DNA of 64,000 nucleotides from Turritopsis dohrnii (GCA_027922465.2 BQMF02000116.1:916186-980185), one strand, 5' to 3'. Shown: positions 12,501-25,072, numbered from the stretch's first letter. The notes: a model not told the origin generated them from the sequence alone. A program made the numbers and translations.

Positions 12501-15500
12501 CGACACATCTGCAATATTCTTTAGTATCACAAAACTTCTACTCAACCTTTTTTAAAATGTTGGATTGAAATTAAGATAAATTTCTCGAAGTTAGGAAGCA
12601 TTTTGTGTATACACTTATATTCAAAGATTTGGTACTTTGAAAGACGCCTGGGTGATGCCTGAGAATATACAGAAAGAAGAATGCTTTTTCATTCAATTCT
12701 GAAAATTTCATGTTTGAGACTGTAAGAAGTCATGAGGAATCAGAGTTTAAAAACTGAATTCAAAATAATCATGAAATCTTTAAATTCATTTGTGGTTGGT
12801 TGTTACGATCATGGAAGCCAATGGAAACATGTATTTTTAACAGCACTTGAGGGAGTTTCAAAACTGCTTTTGTCAAAATTTCAATAAACCGAGGCGAGGT
12901 TGTTTGAATAGATTTATAAGCGTTGTAAGTCCTTCTCTTTTTATACGTCCATGATACATGGGACATACATGGTACATGGTATGTTTTGACATTTATATTA
13001 AAATATTCACGTGTCTGTTTATACGTTGTAGGCTACTTAGTTATACAGAGTGTGTTTATGCTGGAATTTATAAGCACAAAATGGAGAACCTCGATTGGCC
13101 TGATTCCTGGTTGGGGCTTGGGTGTAATGTGTTTTGGAGGCTTATTCAAGTTATTACCAAATTGGCGAAATTTATGCATTGCGAATGCTGCTCTTGGCTT
13201 CCCGTTTCTGATAGCTATCTGGTAAGCGCTTATGCATCGAAAGGACTTTCGAAAAGTCATTGATAGTGAGAGTCAATGCCGTTAAAAATAGAAAATTAAA
13301 ACCATTCAATAACTTGATAGACTTTCTTTTAATAAGGAAAATAATTGTACATTAATTTTGTGCTGCCCCATATAGATTTCTTTTATAGTAGCATTTTGTT
13401 ATGCCTTATGAGTTGCCATTCACATTCTTCCATGTCTCTACTTAAAAACAGAACAGACAAAAACATTGAGTGTGAGTGTGAGTGGTATTAATTCCAGTGT
13501 CAAATGTATGTGAGTTAGAAGAGACCAGCCAGAAGAAACAAGCCAGGTTCCTTCTGCATCAACTGCCCAGTGACGATCAGTTTCAAAATTACAATCACAT
13601 GGTCCACCTGTAAAGAGAAAACATTAGTAATATCTTCATACAGTAATGTCTCAAGCGAAATGAAACACATACTGGTACCACTATGGCCTGCCCGAAATGT
13701 TTAAAAGGATATGGGAAAATCTTCACCGAGTTTGTTTTTTTATCAAAAACCAACAAAACCCCTGCTAGTTGTACCCATACATGAAGTTATTTTCCTTTTG
13801 TGGCAAAATATTCATGGTGCGAAGTGGAACTGGTTCACTTAACGTCTTGTCGATATCCACATTTGATTTTATAAATAGGTTTACTCCTGAAAGTATACGA
13901 TGGTTGTTTACAAAAGGCAGAGTGGAAGAAGCTAAACGTATCATCAAAAAGCTCGCTAAACGAAATGGTAGGGTATGCCCGGATTTGCAGGATTTAGATC
14001 AAGCGCTGGAAAAAGACTACCAGGAACAAATGCAGAGCAAAGGAACTCATACGTATCTCTCCTTGTTCAAGTATCGTCTGACCAGAGTAAAGGCACCCAT
14101 ATTTGCGTACTTGTGGTAAGTCTGTAGCTATTCGATTCAAATATTAGCAATAGCATACATATATTGGCATACATTAGCATATAATAACAACATCAGCATG
14201 TATTAACATACATTAACATACATTAGCATATACATTCGCTTAACGATATTTCGAACCGTAACTGCGATTTTAAAATGCTATATTCACTGCTTATCACTGA
14301 GAAAGTACCTAATTAAAATGTATCAACTGTACATCAATCACCTAGTTTGCAGCCTTGAAGTACAATTGCTGTGACTTGCGTTCGAGTTTTAGTCCTGTGA
14401 TAACTCAATGCATCTCTTTGACGCCCTTTGAAAATAGAGTTTTAGTTCTTTAGCATCCATCAACTGACTAAAAACTCCACATATTTTAACTCTGTGTAAT
14501 TCTGCAATCATCCAATCACTTCAATCCATTTTAATATGTGTTACTATAACTTTCAGTTACCCAAACGCTAAGTGTATACATGTCATTCTTTTAGGTTTTT
14601 ATAAATTTGATAAGAAACGGCTAATACATAGAGAAAATCCCGATCACTTTGGGAAAGAGAGTATATTAGTACATTCTTGTCTAAACGCTATCTCAGTCAG
14701 TAAATTTTTCAAAGTTGATGGAACATAACAGGCAAGCCAGAAAGCCATACATGCATGACTCACTAAGGATTTAGTATCCACAATCGATCGTAACTAATTC
14801 GACCGATAATCATATCTCGTAGGTTTTACTGCACCTTCGCTTATTATGGTCTGACGCTTGGTGTGAGCAAGTTAGCTGGAGATGTAGCCGTCAATATGGT
14901 GTTAATGGGTGTTGGGGAAACCGTTTGTTTAGTCATGGTTTGGCTGTTATCCAAACGGTAAGTAGGCTTTCCGTTAACCAGGTATGGTTGGATTGTTATC
15001 AACTTTTAAATTGAAGTTCTAGAATAGTATAATTGAGTTCTACAGTGTGTCTCAAAATGATTGAAAAATTATGTAAGCGTTAAGTCTTTTGATACTTGAC
15101 GTGTTTACAAATTGATTTTATTGTCTTATTTAATGCATTGTATGGTTAACTTGGTTAATTGACTTTTAAAAATTTAATGACCGGTTTCGTATTTTCTATT
15201 TTCGATTATTCTTTATCCTTTTCCATTTCAAGAAGGCAAAATACGGCGTTCGAAAGATTCTTTCAAGGGCTTTCTCCTCATACAAGATTTGTTGGATTTC
15301 GAAAAATAACTTTGCCAAAATTTAAGAAACTTTTTTTGGTCCCAATCATTTTGAGGCACACTGATAGGAAGATTGCTAATGAACTTCAACAATTAAAGTC
15401 CGCTCAGACAGTGTGTTTCTAAACTTTGGCAACAAAAATTTTCAGCGCATTTTTGAAGAAAATATCCAATTCATTTCTATAAATTTTATATCGATGGAAT

Positions 15501-17230
15501 CTTTAGTTTTTCGTCTTTCTCGTGATGAAACTTTTGTGCGAAATGGAAAAGTAGAAGAAGAGAAAATCGAAAAACAAGTTTGGAAAAAGTCCATCGATAT
15601 GAAATTTATAAAAATTAATTGGTTATATTCTTCACACTCTATATAAATGATTCCAGTTGGCAAAAGTTTTGAAAATTCGCTGCAAAGAAGCGTGTTTCCG
15701 TAAAAATATACACATTATTTCAATAAAATGCTCTTCATCACAGTGAGCTTTAACGATTTTTACAAATAAGTAAAGTGAAGTTATAAGTTATCTCGCTGTA
15801 AAATTCTAATACGCCCTTACAAGAACTTCTTTGTAGAGTAAAAGACTCTTACTAACATGTTGCAGGTATTCTTCAGCTTACTGTATACGAATTAGTCTTC
15901 ACCATTCATAGGCGTGAATTTTTCTTTTAGTTTCGGGCGTAAATATACAACAATCATATTAATGGCTTGTATGGCGACCTCATCGTTTGGCGTAACTATT
16001 GCTTACGTATCAAAAACTGACAAATATCAGTCGGCAAAAAGTGGACTGGCGTTAACCTCCCGATTTTTCTTGTCTTCGGCGTGGTCGTCTATTATTTTGT
16101 TTACAGTGGAAACGTTTCCAACAGAAATAAGGTATGTATATATGTTGTGTTTTTATACACTCGTCTACGACACATTTGAAGTTTAGGCAAGAGAGAAGAT
16201 TGGTTACTTTGTTTTATGTCGGACGGACAAATCGATACTTAGGGCCTTATAAAAAGCTTTATCACGTTTATGATACAATATCAAGCAAATGTTTTTCGAA
16301 AGTACACTAGAATAGAATTTACAATTCCAAAACATGATTTCGACAATGATCAAAAAATATTGAAACAAACAGCTATCGTGTCGGATAAAAAAGATGCTAA
16401 TACTTTTGTAAGATACCCTATATATCTATTCTTGGAAAGCTATTGCTCATTTTGTTTATTTCATCTTGAAGAGCTATTGCTTATGGATTTGCGTCTGTAT
16501 GTGGTCGGATTGGTGGGATTATTGCACCGCAAAACGAAGCACTTGCCGACGAGGTGGACCACTTGCCATTTACCGTAAATGGTGCACTTGCTGTGATCAG
16601 CTGTTTGCTGTGTTTATTTCTACAAGATACATACCATGAAGATCTGCCTGACCGCTTGGAATCAAATGCAGAGTAAGTAAACAAACATGTTCATGACTGC
16701 GAAGGATTGCCTTTCAATCGAAGTACACACGTAATTTCAATAGAAATGCTTAGCAGTGACTTTTTGAAGATTTTTTCCAGGTGTTTGTTAAATTTCTGAA
16801 GATCTTACATTTTCTCGGATGGGAAATTTCTTTTAATGTATTGCTATAATATTAGACTAAATATTGTATTAGAATTATAGACGAGCATTTTTAGAATTAT
16901 AGCTATTAGAATATTAAAATTTTAAGCAAATCAAATTCAATGGAAAATCCATTTTTATTTGTATCTCACTAAGTCAAAGCAAATTTCGTTTAGGTGCAAA
17001 GGGAAGTGTTTGTTTCCAATAAAAACACAATCCCAAGAAAAGGGTTCTGATAAGATTGATTCCACTTTCTAATTATTTTCAATTAAAGTCTTTTGGTCCT
17101 TAGAGGTAATTAAAAGATCAAGTATGCGCATATGTTCGTTTATGCCTTTAGGAAATTAGAGCACAATACAAGCAACGTGAGTTCCCTCAAGTTATTTGAA
17201 GTTAAAGACCAAACCAACACAGCAAGCTAA
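9565..17230 (+). CDS. SLC22-like organic ion transporter (major facilitator superfamily), ten exons
   Basis: Probable plasma-membrane uptake transporter for organic ions; substrate not predictable. Exons: 9565-9742, 10118-10229, 10731-10827, 11555-11689, 13032-13221, 13879-14115, 14823-14957, 15931-16131, 16472-16672, 17152-17230 (stop TAA 17228). About 521 residues, slightly short of the usual 540-550. Family marks in order: N-terminal VGEFG-like SIGEFGLSQ; extracellular loop; WDLICDKKW before TM2; the MFS motif GQLGDWIGRKK across the exon 3/4 junction; FTPESIRWLFTKGR after TM6; R-FGRKY; VETFPTEIR near TM10; GRIGGIIAP near TM11. Phases match at all junctions except exon 1/2, where the strong donor at 9743 leaves one base too few. 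A weak donor at 9747 (GTGTTA) restores frame. Introns 5-9 overlap the minus-strand secreted-protein gene, and a partial duplicate lies downstream. Not a recognised orthologue of a named member. Confidence 0.87.
10313..10668 (+). repeat. tandem duplication in transporter intron 2
   Basis: A block of about 130 bp starting ACACTCGAACATACAGTAAC occurs at 10313-10443 and again at 10541-10668 (period 228 bp) with few differences. It contains several AGTAACTCGA motifs resembling pogo-type terminal sequence. Confidence 0.85.
11244..11407. mobile_element. MITE with TTATAAGAA termini, copy 2
   Basis: 164 bp in transporter intron 3, flanked by TA (11242-11243, 11408-11409). Ends CAGGCTTTTTTC-TTTATAAGAAT and, inverted, CACACTTTTC-TTTTTATAAGAAT. 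Same family as 6472-6864. Confidence 0.7.
12131..12162. repeat. (ATTCACTC)n microsatellite
   Basis: Four consecutive ATTCACTC-type units in transporter intron 4. Confidence 0.8.
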
Positions 17231-18481
17231 TCAGCACCAATGGAATGGATTGACAAGGATTGACATTTTATATCCATAAGATTTCGTTGCACTAGTGACC
17301 TTTTGAAAACCGCTATAAACCAACATGTGCAGATTTGAATTAGACATTTATTTTACCTTTATCTTGCCTTATTTTGTGGCGCCAATGACATGTACATATA
17401 TTGAAGATTTTATGCCATCTTAAAGTTTTTAGCAATTGTAACTCTCCAGGGGGTTTTCGTAGAAACCGTAAAACGTTAGTTAACATGTTCTTAACAATGT
17501 TACTTAAGTAATTTTTATTACGTCTTTTCAGTTTAACGTTATGGCGCAATTCACATAATGTTTTATGGTTTGTTTTCAAATTTCCCTGGAACGTTACATT
17601 TTATGATTTTGTGAATAATAAAGACACATAACACTTTTTTATTAGCATTTGGTTGGATATCCTTTCATCCCATACAGTAAACTGCTGCCTGATCATATAA
17701 CGACTGATTTTAATTCTTATCTTTAAAAAGACCTTGAGTACCTCGTGTATTCCCTCCATGCAACAAACTTGGTCTCATTTCACATTCTGGATTACTCAGG
17801 GCCTTATAAAAACATATGCAATCTCTGCTTCAACAATTTATTCAAGAATAGGACAATCACCATGAAATACAATTCCCAACAAGTCGTAAAAAAAAGACGT
17901 AAAAGATGTAAAATAATTTTACATGTTTTTCTATTTTCCAACACTGCAACTGCAGCCTTTTGGTCATTTGCACAGAGAATTTAATGGGTTATGTGGTTGC
18001 TTGCAGGCGACATATAACGCACATTTGGCGACACATTTGATATCGATTTTTCGTAAAAACCATGGATCTTTTCTCGTGACATCTTCAATGACTTCATCGT
18101 CTAAATGAAATTTTTTTGTGTACTTTTGAAGAGATTACTGCAAAATTCTGTTAAACTTTCAGGGAAACTATTATGAAACTGTTCATACTCCATCAATCAT
18201 TCCTATAAACTTCTGATTTACATATTTTTCTTTGCACTACACCATTTAAAAGTTTCCTTTACCTTCATCGTTGTCATCATCATTGTAGCTTCTCATAAGT
18301 TCATCTTCGAAATCCTGAAGGATGCCTCTGTGTTTCTCAACTACAACAAATATTAAAGTAGGAACTTCAATAAAAAAAAGATGGAGATTAGAATCTACTA
18401 CAAAATTCAAAATAGGCATCTACCAGCATCACAAACCATCATACCAGCAACCAAACAGAAAAAGAAGACAAATTTTTTCAT
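13438..18481 (-). CDS. small secreted protein with acidic propeptide-like segment, antisense to the transporter
   Basis: Three exons that join in frame: exon 1 18481-18424, exon 2 18340-18263, exon 3 13607-13438 (stop TAG 13440-13438), giving 101 codons. Exon 1 encodes a signal peptide (MKKFVFFFCLVAGMMVCDA). Exon 2 encodes a charged segment ending in an Asp-rich run (SYNDDDNDEG). Exon 3 begins GPCDCNFETDRHW and ends in a hydrophobic tail (LELIPLTLTLNVFVC) after a small-residue SSG, which could be a GPI-type signal or simply a cryptic end. CNFETD..W recalls the start of MAM domains, but the domain would be incomplete. Exons 6-10 of the SLC22-like gene lie in intron 2 on the opposite strand. 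The region just upstream of exon 1 is a duplication junction (near 18550) that replaces the TATA box seen in the paralogue at 42.6 kb, so expression of this copy is doubtful. Function unknown. Confidence 0.6.
15043..15363. mobile_element. mariner-type MITE (CAGTGTGTCTCAAAATGATTG termini)
   Basis: Left end CAGTGTGTCTCAAAATGATT, right end inverted CAGTGTGCCTCAAAATGATT. TA precedes the left end. Lies in transporter intron 7. The duplicated locus carries a split copy of the same element (near 20.0 and 24.4 kb). Confidence 0.75.
15409..15683. mobile_element. mariner-type MITE related to the one ending at 25003
   Basis: Starts CAGTGTGTTTCTAAACTTTG and contains the block ATATCGATGGAATCTTT. The same block is found, inverted, at 24.55-25.0 kb. 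The right end is eroded, so the limit is approximate. Confidence 0.6.
17231..18262. other. no gene seen between transporter stop and minus-strand exon 2
   Basis: Transporter 3' untranslated sequence should lie here. No repeat or domain recognised; several short open frames look random. Confidence 0.5.
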
Positions 18482-18544
18482 TTTGATGCGAAATCTTTAC
18501 AAATCAATAATAGAGCCAAATAGCTATCCACTGCAGATTGATAA

Positions 18545-18610
18545 TTGAATAACACCTGTTTCGTGACAATCAGTTTCAGAATTACAATCACACGGTCCAC
18601 CTATATAGAG
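18545..18610 (-). pseudogene. degenerate copy of exon 3 of the small secreted gene
   Basis: Minus strand reads GPCDCNSETD after a weak acceptor, then breaks off directly into the 5' flank of exon 1 of the secreted gene. This is the left edge of the duplicated block. Confidence 0.7.
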
Positions 18611-18849
18611 AAAACGTTAGTAATGTGTTTATACAGCAATGTCTCAAGCGAAATGAAACACATACTGTACCACTATGGCCTCTGCTAGTTGTACCCATAC
18701 GTAAATTCTTCAGAAAAGCTATTTTGCTTTCGTAGAAAAATTTTCATGGTGCGTAGTGGAAACATAGTTACATGGTTTATTGCGAGTAACTATGGTAGAA
18801 TTGATTCACTTACCGTCTTGTCGATATCTCCATCTAACTTTATAAATAC

Positions 18850-19893
18850 GTTTACTCCTGAGAGTATACGATGGTTGTTTACAAAAGGCAGAGTGGAAGA
18901 AGCTAAACGTATTATCAAAGAGCTCGCTAAACGAAATTGTAGGGTATGCTCGGATTTGCAGGATTTAGATCAAGCGCTGGAAAAAGACTGCCAGGAACAA
19001 ATGCGGAGCAAAGGAACTCATACGTATCTCTCCTTGTTCAAGTATCGTCTGACTAGAGTAAAGGCACCCATATTTACGTACTTGTGGTAAGTCTGTAGCT
19101 ATTCGAATCAAAGATTAGCATTAACATACATGTGCAGATAATAACAACATTAGCATGTACTAACATGCATTAGCGTACATTCGCTTCACGATAACTCGAG
19201 CAGTAACTGCGATTTTAAAGTGCTATATTCACTTTTCATCACTGAGATAGTACATAATTAAAATGAATCAATTGTACATCAATGACAAAGTTTGCAGTCT
19301 TGAAGTGCAATTGCTGTGACCTGCATTCGAGTCTTAGTCCTGCGATAACTCAATGCATCTCATTGATGCCCTTTGAAAATAGAGTTTTAGTTCTTTAGTA
19401 TCCATCAACTCTCTAAAAACTCCATATAGCTTAACTCTGCGTAGTTCTGCAGTCATCAATCACTTCAATCCAATTGTTGCTATAACTTTCAATTACCCAA
19501 ACGCTATGTGTATACATGTCATTCTTTTAGATTTTCGTAAATTTTTTAAAAACGGCTAATACATAGAGAAAATCCCGATTACTTTGGGAAAGAGAGTATA
19601 TTAGTACATTTTTCTCTAAACGCTATCACAGCCAGCAAATCTATCAAAAATTCATGGAAAAAAACAGACAAGCCAGACAGCCATACATATTTGATTCACT
19701 AAGGATTTAGGACTCACAATAGATCTTAACTGATTCGACCGATAAACATTTATCGTAGATTTTACTGCACCTTCGCTTATTATGGTCTGATGCTTGGTGT
19801 GAGCAAATTAGCTGGAGATGTAGCCGTCAATATGGTATTAATGGGTGTTGGTGAAATCGTTTGTTTAGTCATCGTTTGGCTGTCATCCAAACG
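18850..19893 (+). pseudogene. duplicated SLC22-like exons 6 and 7, disabled
   Basis: Exon 6 copy 18850-19086 and exon 7 copy 19759-19893 have the same lengths (237 and 135 nt) as the originals at 13879 and 14823 and are very similar to them. Three lesions are visible. The acceptor before exon 6 reads AC instead of AG. The first base of exon 7 is A, turning the split Trp codon TG|G into TGA. The donor after exon 7 reads AT instead of GT. The open frame itself is otherwise well kept, so loss was recent or the copy is young. A fragment of exon 9 follows at 25019-25072. Confidence 0.88.
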
Positions 19894-21355
19894 ATAAGTA
19901 CGCTTTGACTAAACGAGGTAGGGTTGGATTGTTATCAACTTTTAAATTGAAATTCCAAAATAGTATCATTGAGTTCTACATTATGTCTGAAAATGATAGG
20001 GACCAGAAAAGGCTTTAACAACAAATCTTATAACACAAAATTTTATGACCTATTATTCCTTTGTTTCAAGGTGTTTATTTCATTGAAATAAAAGATTACA
20101 ACTTTATCTCTACTGTGAGAATCCACCCCGATGTCTTTTGATACTTGACATGTCTAAAAATTGATTTTATTGTGTTATTTAATGCATTGTATTGTTAACT
20201 TGGTTAATTGACTTTTAAAAATTTAACGACCGGTTTTGTATTTTCTTTTTTCGATTATGCTTTATCCTTTTCCATTTCAAGGAGGAAAAATACGGCGTTG
20301 GAAAGATTTTTTCAACGGTTTCTCCTTACATCAGATTTGTTATATATTTCGCCACAGGGTCAAATATATGTTGAAACGGGCATTTTCCTTCTTCTCCTTC
20401 TCCTTCTCCTCCGTTCACTTTTATAGCCGCGGTTCAGTGTTGAATTTTGTCCTAGCCAAGACTGAAAAGAATATAGGCTAGTCTTTAGTGAAGTAGTACA
20501 TTATTTTGTTCAGACTTTGAAGACGGGTAGTGGGAGTTTTTTGCTTTCTGCTACGTTTTAAAATGATTCAATAGATGAAACGTTGGATGATGAAAATAAA
20601 TCGTTTTTAGTTCAGTGTTGTCCTAAAAGGTTTTGTAAAAGCATTTGAATGATCGTGTAAAAAACAGAAAAGAAAGTGATGCCAATGTCGTGGATGTTTT
20701 GTTTTTGTTGACAATATTATGATGACTGCTTACTAAATGCTTGAAACGGTGAAGCTTTGAAGCTGTGATTTCAGTGCAAAGGCGACAATTCATTATTAAA
20801 AGCCAGTCTGAAGATTTTACATCCTGATATCATATGTTGATACAATGTAGCCCAGCCAATTGAACTGTGAAAGCACACATGGATGATGTACGGCCAACAG
20901 GAAACCCTTTGTATATGAAGAACAATCAGTTCAAGCAGTTATGTTAACTCAGAGAGTACATTATAAAAACTGCAAGTACAAACACATAATAACTAGAAAA
21001 AGAATCTGGCTGGTTGAGTGTGCTTCCCTGGACAGTCAGTTAATCTAATAACGGAAACAAAATTTACTATGGATTAATTCCACGATCACGTGTATCGTTT
21101 TGATATAATATGATACTTTATTCTGTAAAAATTAATATCCTGTCAATTTTCCTTACTACGAACAAATAGCATCAATCAAAACTCAATCCCACATAACAGT
21201 TTGTAAATTAAATCAATCCAGAACACAAACTTCTACTTTCAGCTATGTAGTGATTTGGTTATGGATGTGTATTTGCACTATCAAAATCTGTTGTTTTCCA
21301 TTCGGGATTAATGTCAAAGTCACCCTTGTTGACGGTATTACATAAATATAATAAA
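19894..21355. other. duplicated transporter intron plus sequence without genes
   Basis: Up to about 20350 this follows the transporter intron 7 sequence. Beyond that I see no feature until the first Helitron. Confidence 0.5.
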
Positions 21356-22244
21356 CTAGCCGCCAAGGCGGCGTCGCTCGCCGCCCATGTCCACCTGCTC
21401 TGTATCACTGTATCAATAAACGTCAAATTTCCTTATAAACAGCTCGTACAACTTGTGTTCAACCAGAAGCAGATTTGAAGTCACAACCTCTGGTAAAACC
21501 AATCTTTTATCAGTGTAACAATACACTCAAAACGTATAGAGAGAAAACTTCAACTTTTTATAAACTTTTGTTTTAAAAAAGTTATGCGCTCTAACATGGG
21601 TGCTATCAAACGTAAGGGGGAAATGGTTTCTCTTCTTAAAAAGATCACACGGGAGGAGAGAAAAATGCACGTGCTAAAGAATGAAGTGAATAAAAAACGT
21701 TCGATCAGATTAAAATAGATTAAAAGAAATCGATTAAAAGAAATTAAGACAATTATTAAGACAAAAGCAAAAAAAAAAAAAAATATATATATATTTTGTT
21801 TCATGATTCTCTTTTTTTTACCTATCGGTTTTTAAACATTATGATTGCTCGAAAAAAAGTTCACCCGTTTCAGACAGTCAGGCAAGCGTTAGGATACAAC
21901 ACTGGCAAACCGACATGCTGCCACGTTCTGCCACTGCTGCTTTTTGTCCAAAATGTTTAATCAGTTAGTTTCTTTGTATTTAGTTGATGAACTGTTTTCA
22001 AAGCCAAGTCAACGTGGAATATAAAACTAACAATAATGATAAAAACAAAACGTTATTCCTATTAGTTCATCAGCCAAAAAAAGTCACGTTCGATTGGGGT
22101 GGCAATGTATTTGCTTCGGACTCACGTCGCACACAAAAAAAGAAATAATTTCGCTCACAACTTAATCTACCATTTTGCGTGACTTACAAACAAACAAACA
22201 GACAGACAGACAGACAGACAGAGAATCGGCTATTAATATATAGA
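21356..22244 (-). mobile_element. non-autonomous Helitron, long type (H1)
   Basis: Read on the minus strand it starts TCTATATATTAATAGCCGAT and ends with the hairpin CCGCCTTGGCGG followed by CTAG, the classical Helitron TC...CTRR structure. The base after CTAG is T (plus A at 21355), consistent with insertion between A and T. A (TCTG)n tract follows the 5' end. No Rep/helicase coding sequence. 889 bp. Confidence 0.85.
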
Positions 22245-22246
22245 TA

Positions 22247-23296
22247 CTAGCCGCCAAGGCGGCGTCGCTCGCCGCCCATGTTCAGCCTGCGTTGTATCAC
22301 CACTTGCTACAAATTATTGCACTTAAAACCAGCGAAAAGACTTCCTTTGCTGCTGGCTTTATCGCTTAATAAAGCTCGTTTGCACGTGAAGAGAAATACA
22401 TTCCTGGTGTTTCAAATCTTGCATGTTCTTCACTCATCCGTTCATTGTCACGGTCGCATTTAAAATGTCAGCAGACTTTCTTGCTTTACACAATGCATTC
22501 CGAACGTGAACTTCACATGGTTTTTATTTACAATTTTGAACCAATCAAATATCAGTTTAACAATACAATCAAAACGCAGAGAGAAAAAACTTTTCAACTT
22601 ATTATTAGCTTTTGTTTTAAAAAAGTTACACGCTCTAACATGGGTGCTATCAGAAGTAGGTGAAAAAATGGTTTTTCTTCTTAAAAAGATCACACGGGAG
22701 GAGAAAAAAAAATGCACGTGCTAAATGAATGAATTGAATAAAAAACGTTCGATCAGATTAAAATAGATTAAAAGAAATCGATTAAAAGAAATTAAGACAA
22801 CTATTAAGACAAAAGCAAAAAAAAAAAAAAAAAAATTATATATTTTGTTTCATGATTCTCTTTTTTTTTTACCTATCGGTTTTTAAACATTTTGATTGCT
22901 CGAAAAAAAGTTCACCTGTCTCAGACAGTCAGGGAAGCGTTAGGATACACTGGCAAACATGCTGCCACGTTCTGCCACTGCTGCTTCTTGTCCAAAATGT
23001 TTTATCAGTTAGTTTCTTTGTATTTAGTTGACGCATTGTTTTCAAAGCCAAGTCAACGGTGGTCCTTGGAATATAAAACTAACAATAATAATAAAAACAA
23101 AACGTTATCTCTATTGTTTCACCAGCCAAAAAAAGTCACGTTCGATTGGGGTTGCAATGTATTTGCTTCGAACTCACGTCGCACTCAAAAAAAGAAATAA
23201 TTTCGCTCACAACTTAATCTACCATTTTGCGTGACTTACAAACAAACGCACAAACAAACAAACAAACAAACAGAGAATCGGCTATTAATATATAGA
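22247..23296 (-). mobile_element. non-autonomous Helitron, long type (H2)
   Basis: Same ends and internal sequence as the 21356-22244 copy and same orientation, separated from it by only TA. The base before its TC is A (plus T at 23297). Contains a poly-A run near 22820. 1050 bp. Confidence 0.85.
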
Positions 23297-23789
23297 TGGG
23301 TTGTAAACATATTTTTTTGAATCAGAGATGTTTATTTTGAATACTTGAATTTCATTTTATAAAATGTCACTTAAAGCCCACCTCATTTTTGTAAAACTCT
23401 TCTTTCCTAACATGAAATGCTACACATAATATTTGTTAGTAGAGATTTTGATTGCTTTTCATAGTTGTTTGCTTATATGTCTACCTTAGTATTTTTAATA
23501 CTATTGACAATTTTCTTTTCTTCTTTTGGAGACACATGGTTCCAGCGATTTTATGGCATAAAACCATACGTTTGGTATCATGAACTTGCCTTACACATTG
23601 GAGGAAAATTGATCACATTTAGGTTTTACAAATTTTTAGCTTTGTCCATAATAACTTCCCAGTCATTAATAAGAGAAGCCATTTCACCATGAACATGTTC
23701 CTTTTATTGTAAGTCCAAAATGTGTTCTTTTGTGGTATTATTCCACCCTGATTAGTATGAAAAACATTATCAGGTTGATGTTAGTTATA

Positions 23790-24327
23790 CAGTGTGTATC
23801 AAAATGTCTTATCCACTAACTTTCAAGGCGTATATCTCATTACATGTCTGATAAATTTTGTCTTTTCATGCTCTATCCATTGATATAAATTTCGTTCATT
23901 AAATTCTTAAAAGTCCATTAACTGACATGCTAATGACTTTTTAATGGTGTAGTATTCTTTTGTTGTGCTGATGGAACCTTTAGAAAATTTTAAGTATAGC
24001 ATTGCGTATCAATTTCCCATAACAGCTAATCTTAAAAATTTCAAATAAATTTTTTTACTGTGTGATGATTTTTAATTTTTTTTATTGTGTTTACAAATGA
24101 CCTTCATTGTAAAATGACTTAATTGACTTTTAAGAATTTAATGAACCAAATCGTTGAGTTTTTCTTCAATATCTTTTCGAAGAACAAATATTTTGGCAAA
24201 CATTTTATAATAATGGATAGAGCATGAAAAGCCCTTTCTTGTGATATAAAATTCACAATATTTCATCAGACATGTAATGAGATATACGCCTTGAAAGTTG
24301 GTGGATAAGACATTTTGATATACACTG
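23790..24327. mobile_element. mariner-type MITE with about 60-bp inverted repeats
   Basis: 538 bp flanked by TA. Left CAGTGTGTATCAAAATGTCT, right inverted CAGTGTATATCAAAATGTCT. The inverted similarity runs on through CAAGGCGTATATCTCATTAC. Confidence 0.88.
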
Positions 24328-24545
24328 TACCATGTGCAATTATTTAATGATACGTTTTTCTTTTCTTTTCAATTCACACACAATAATTGATCAAATTTTC
24401 GCAACTTTGGGGAAATATATAGTCGCATTTTTGCGAATCTTGTTGTATTCCAAAAAATAACTTTGCCAAAATTTGAGAAACTTTTTCTGGTCCCAACCAT
24501 TTTGAGACACACTGTATAGGAAGATAGCTAACGAACTTCAACAAT

Positions 24546-25003
24546 TTTGTGTTTTAAAACTTGGACAAGTTTTTAACGATCAATTAAGACACAAAGTTAA
24601 TGACCGCATCTTTATTGTTTAAAGGTGCAAAATGTTTTATGCTATTATGTGACACCTGAGACTCTCAATTAAAGTAATTGCTTACGTAAAATTTTTTAAA
24701 ACGTCCGTAACACATCGGCTTTGTTTAAGTGAAAGCGATAAAAAATTGTTACATATCTGCTTTTGTTTTCGGAAATTGATGTTATTGTTAGACATCTTAA
24801 TGGATCGTTCAGAAATCAATGAGATTTTCCAAACTGATTTTTCGACTTTCTCCTCTTCTACTTTTCCATTTCCTACAAAAATTACATCAGGAGAAAGACC
24901 AAAAAACAAAGATTCCATCGATATAAAATTTATAAAAATGAATTGGATGTTTTCTTCAAAAATGCGATGAAAAGTTTTGTTGCCAAAGTTTTGAAACACA
25001 CTG
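24546..25003. mobile_element. mariner-type MITE, right end well kept
   Basis: Right end inverted reads CAGTGTGTTTCAAAACTTTG with TA outside. The left end near 24546 is degenerate. Internal sequence matches 15409-15683. Confidence 0.65.
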
Positions 25004-25018
25004 TATATAAACTGGTCG

Positions 25019-25072
25019 TGTTTCTACAAGATACATACCATGAATATCTGCCTGATCCTTGGAATCAAATGC
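25019..25072 (+). pseudogene. fragment of duplicated SLC22-like exon 9
   Basis: Encodes FLQDTYHEYLPD, matching the end of transporter exon 9, then carries a small deletion that breaks the frame before the conserved donor. Flanking intron sequence also matches 16680-17040. Confidence 0.85.

Noticed and set aside
13438..13607. MAM domain in the small secreted protein
   Set aside because: Only the first few residues (CNFETD..W) resemble it and the frame stops after 55 residues.
22190..22225. CRISPR-like or other regular array from ACAG/ACAA repeats
   Set aside because: They are simple microsatellite tracts at the Helitron 5' ends, in a eukaryotic genome.
23465..23692. Plus-strand frame starting MFAYMSTLVFLILL
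   Set aside because: Hydrophobic start but no domain, splice partner or conserved copy.
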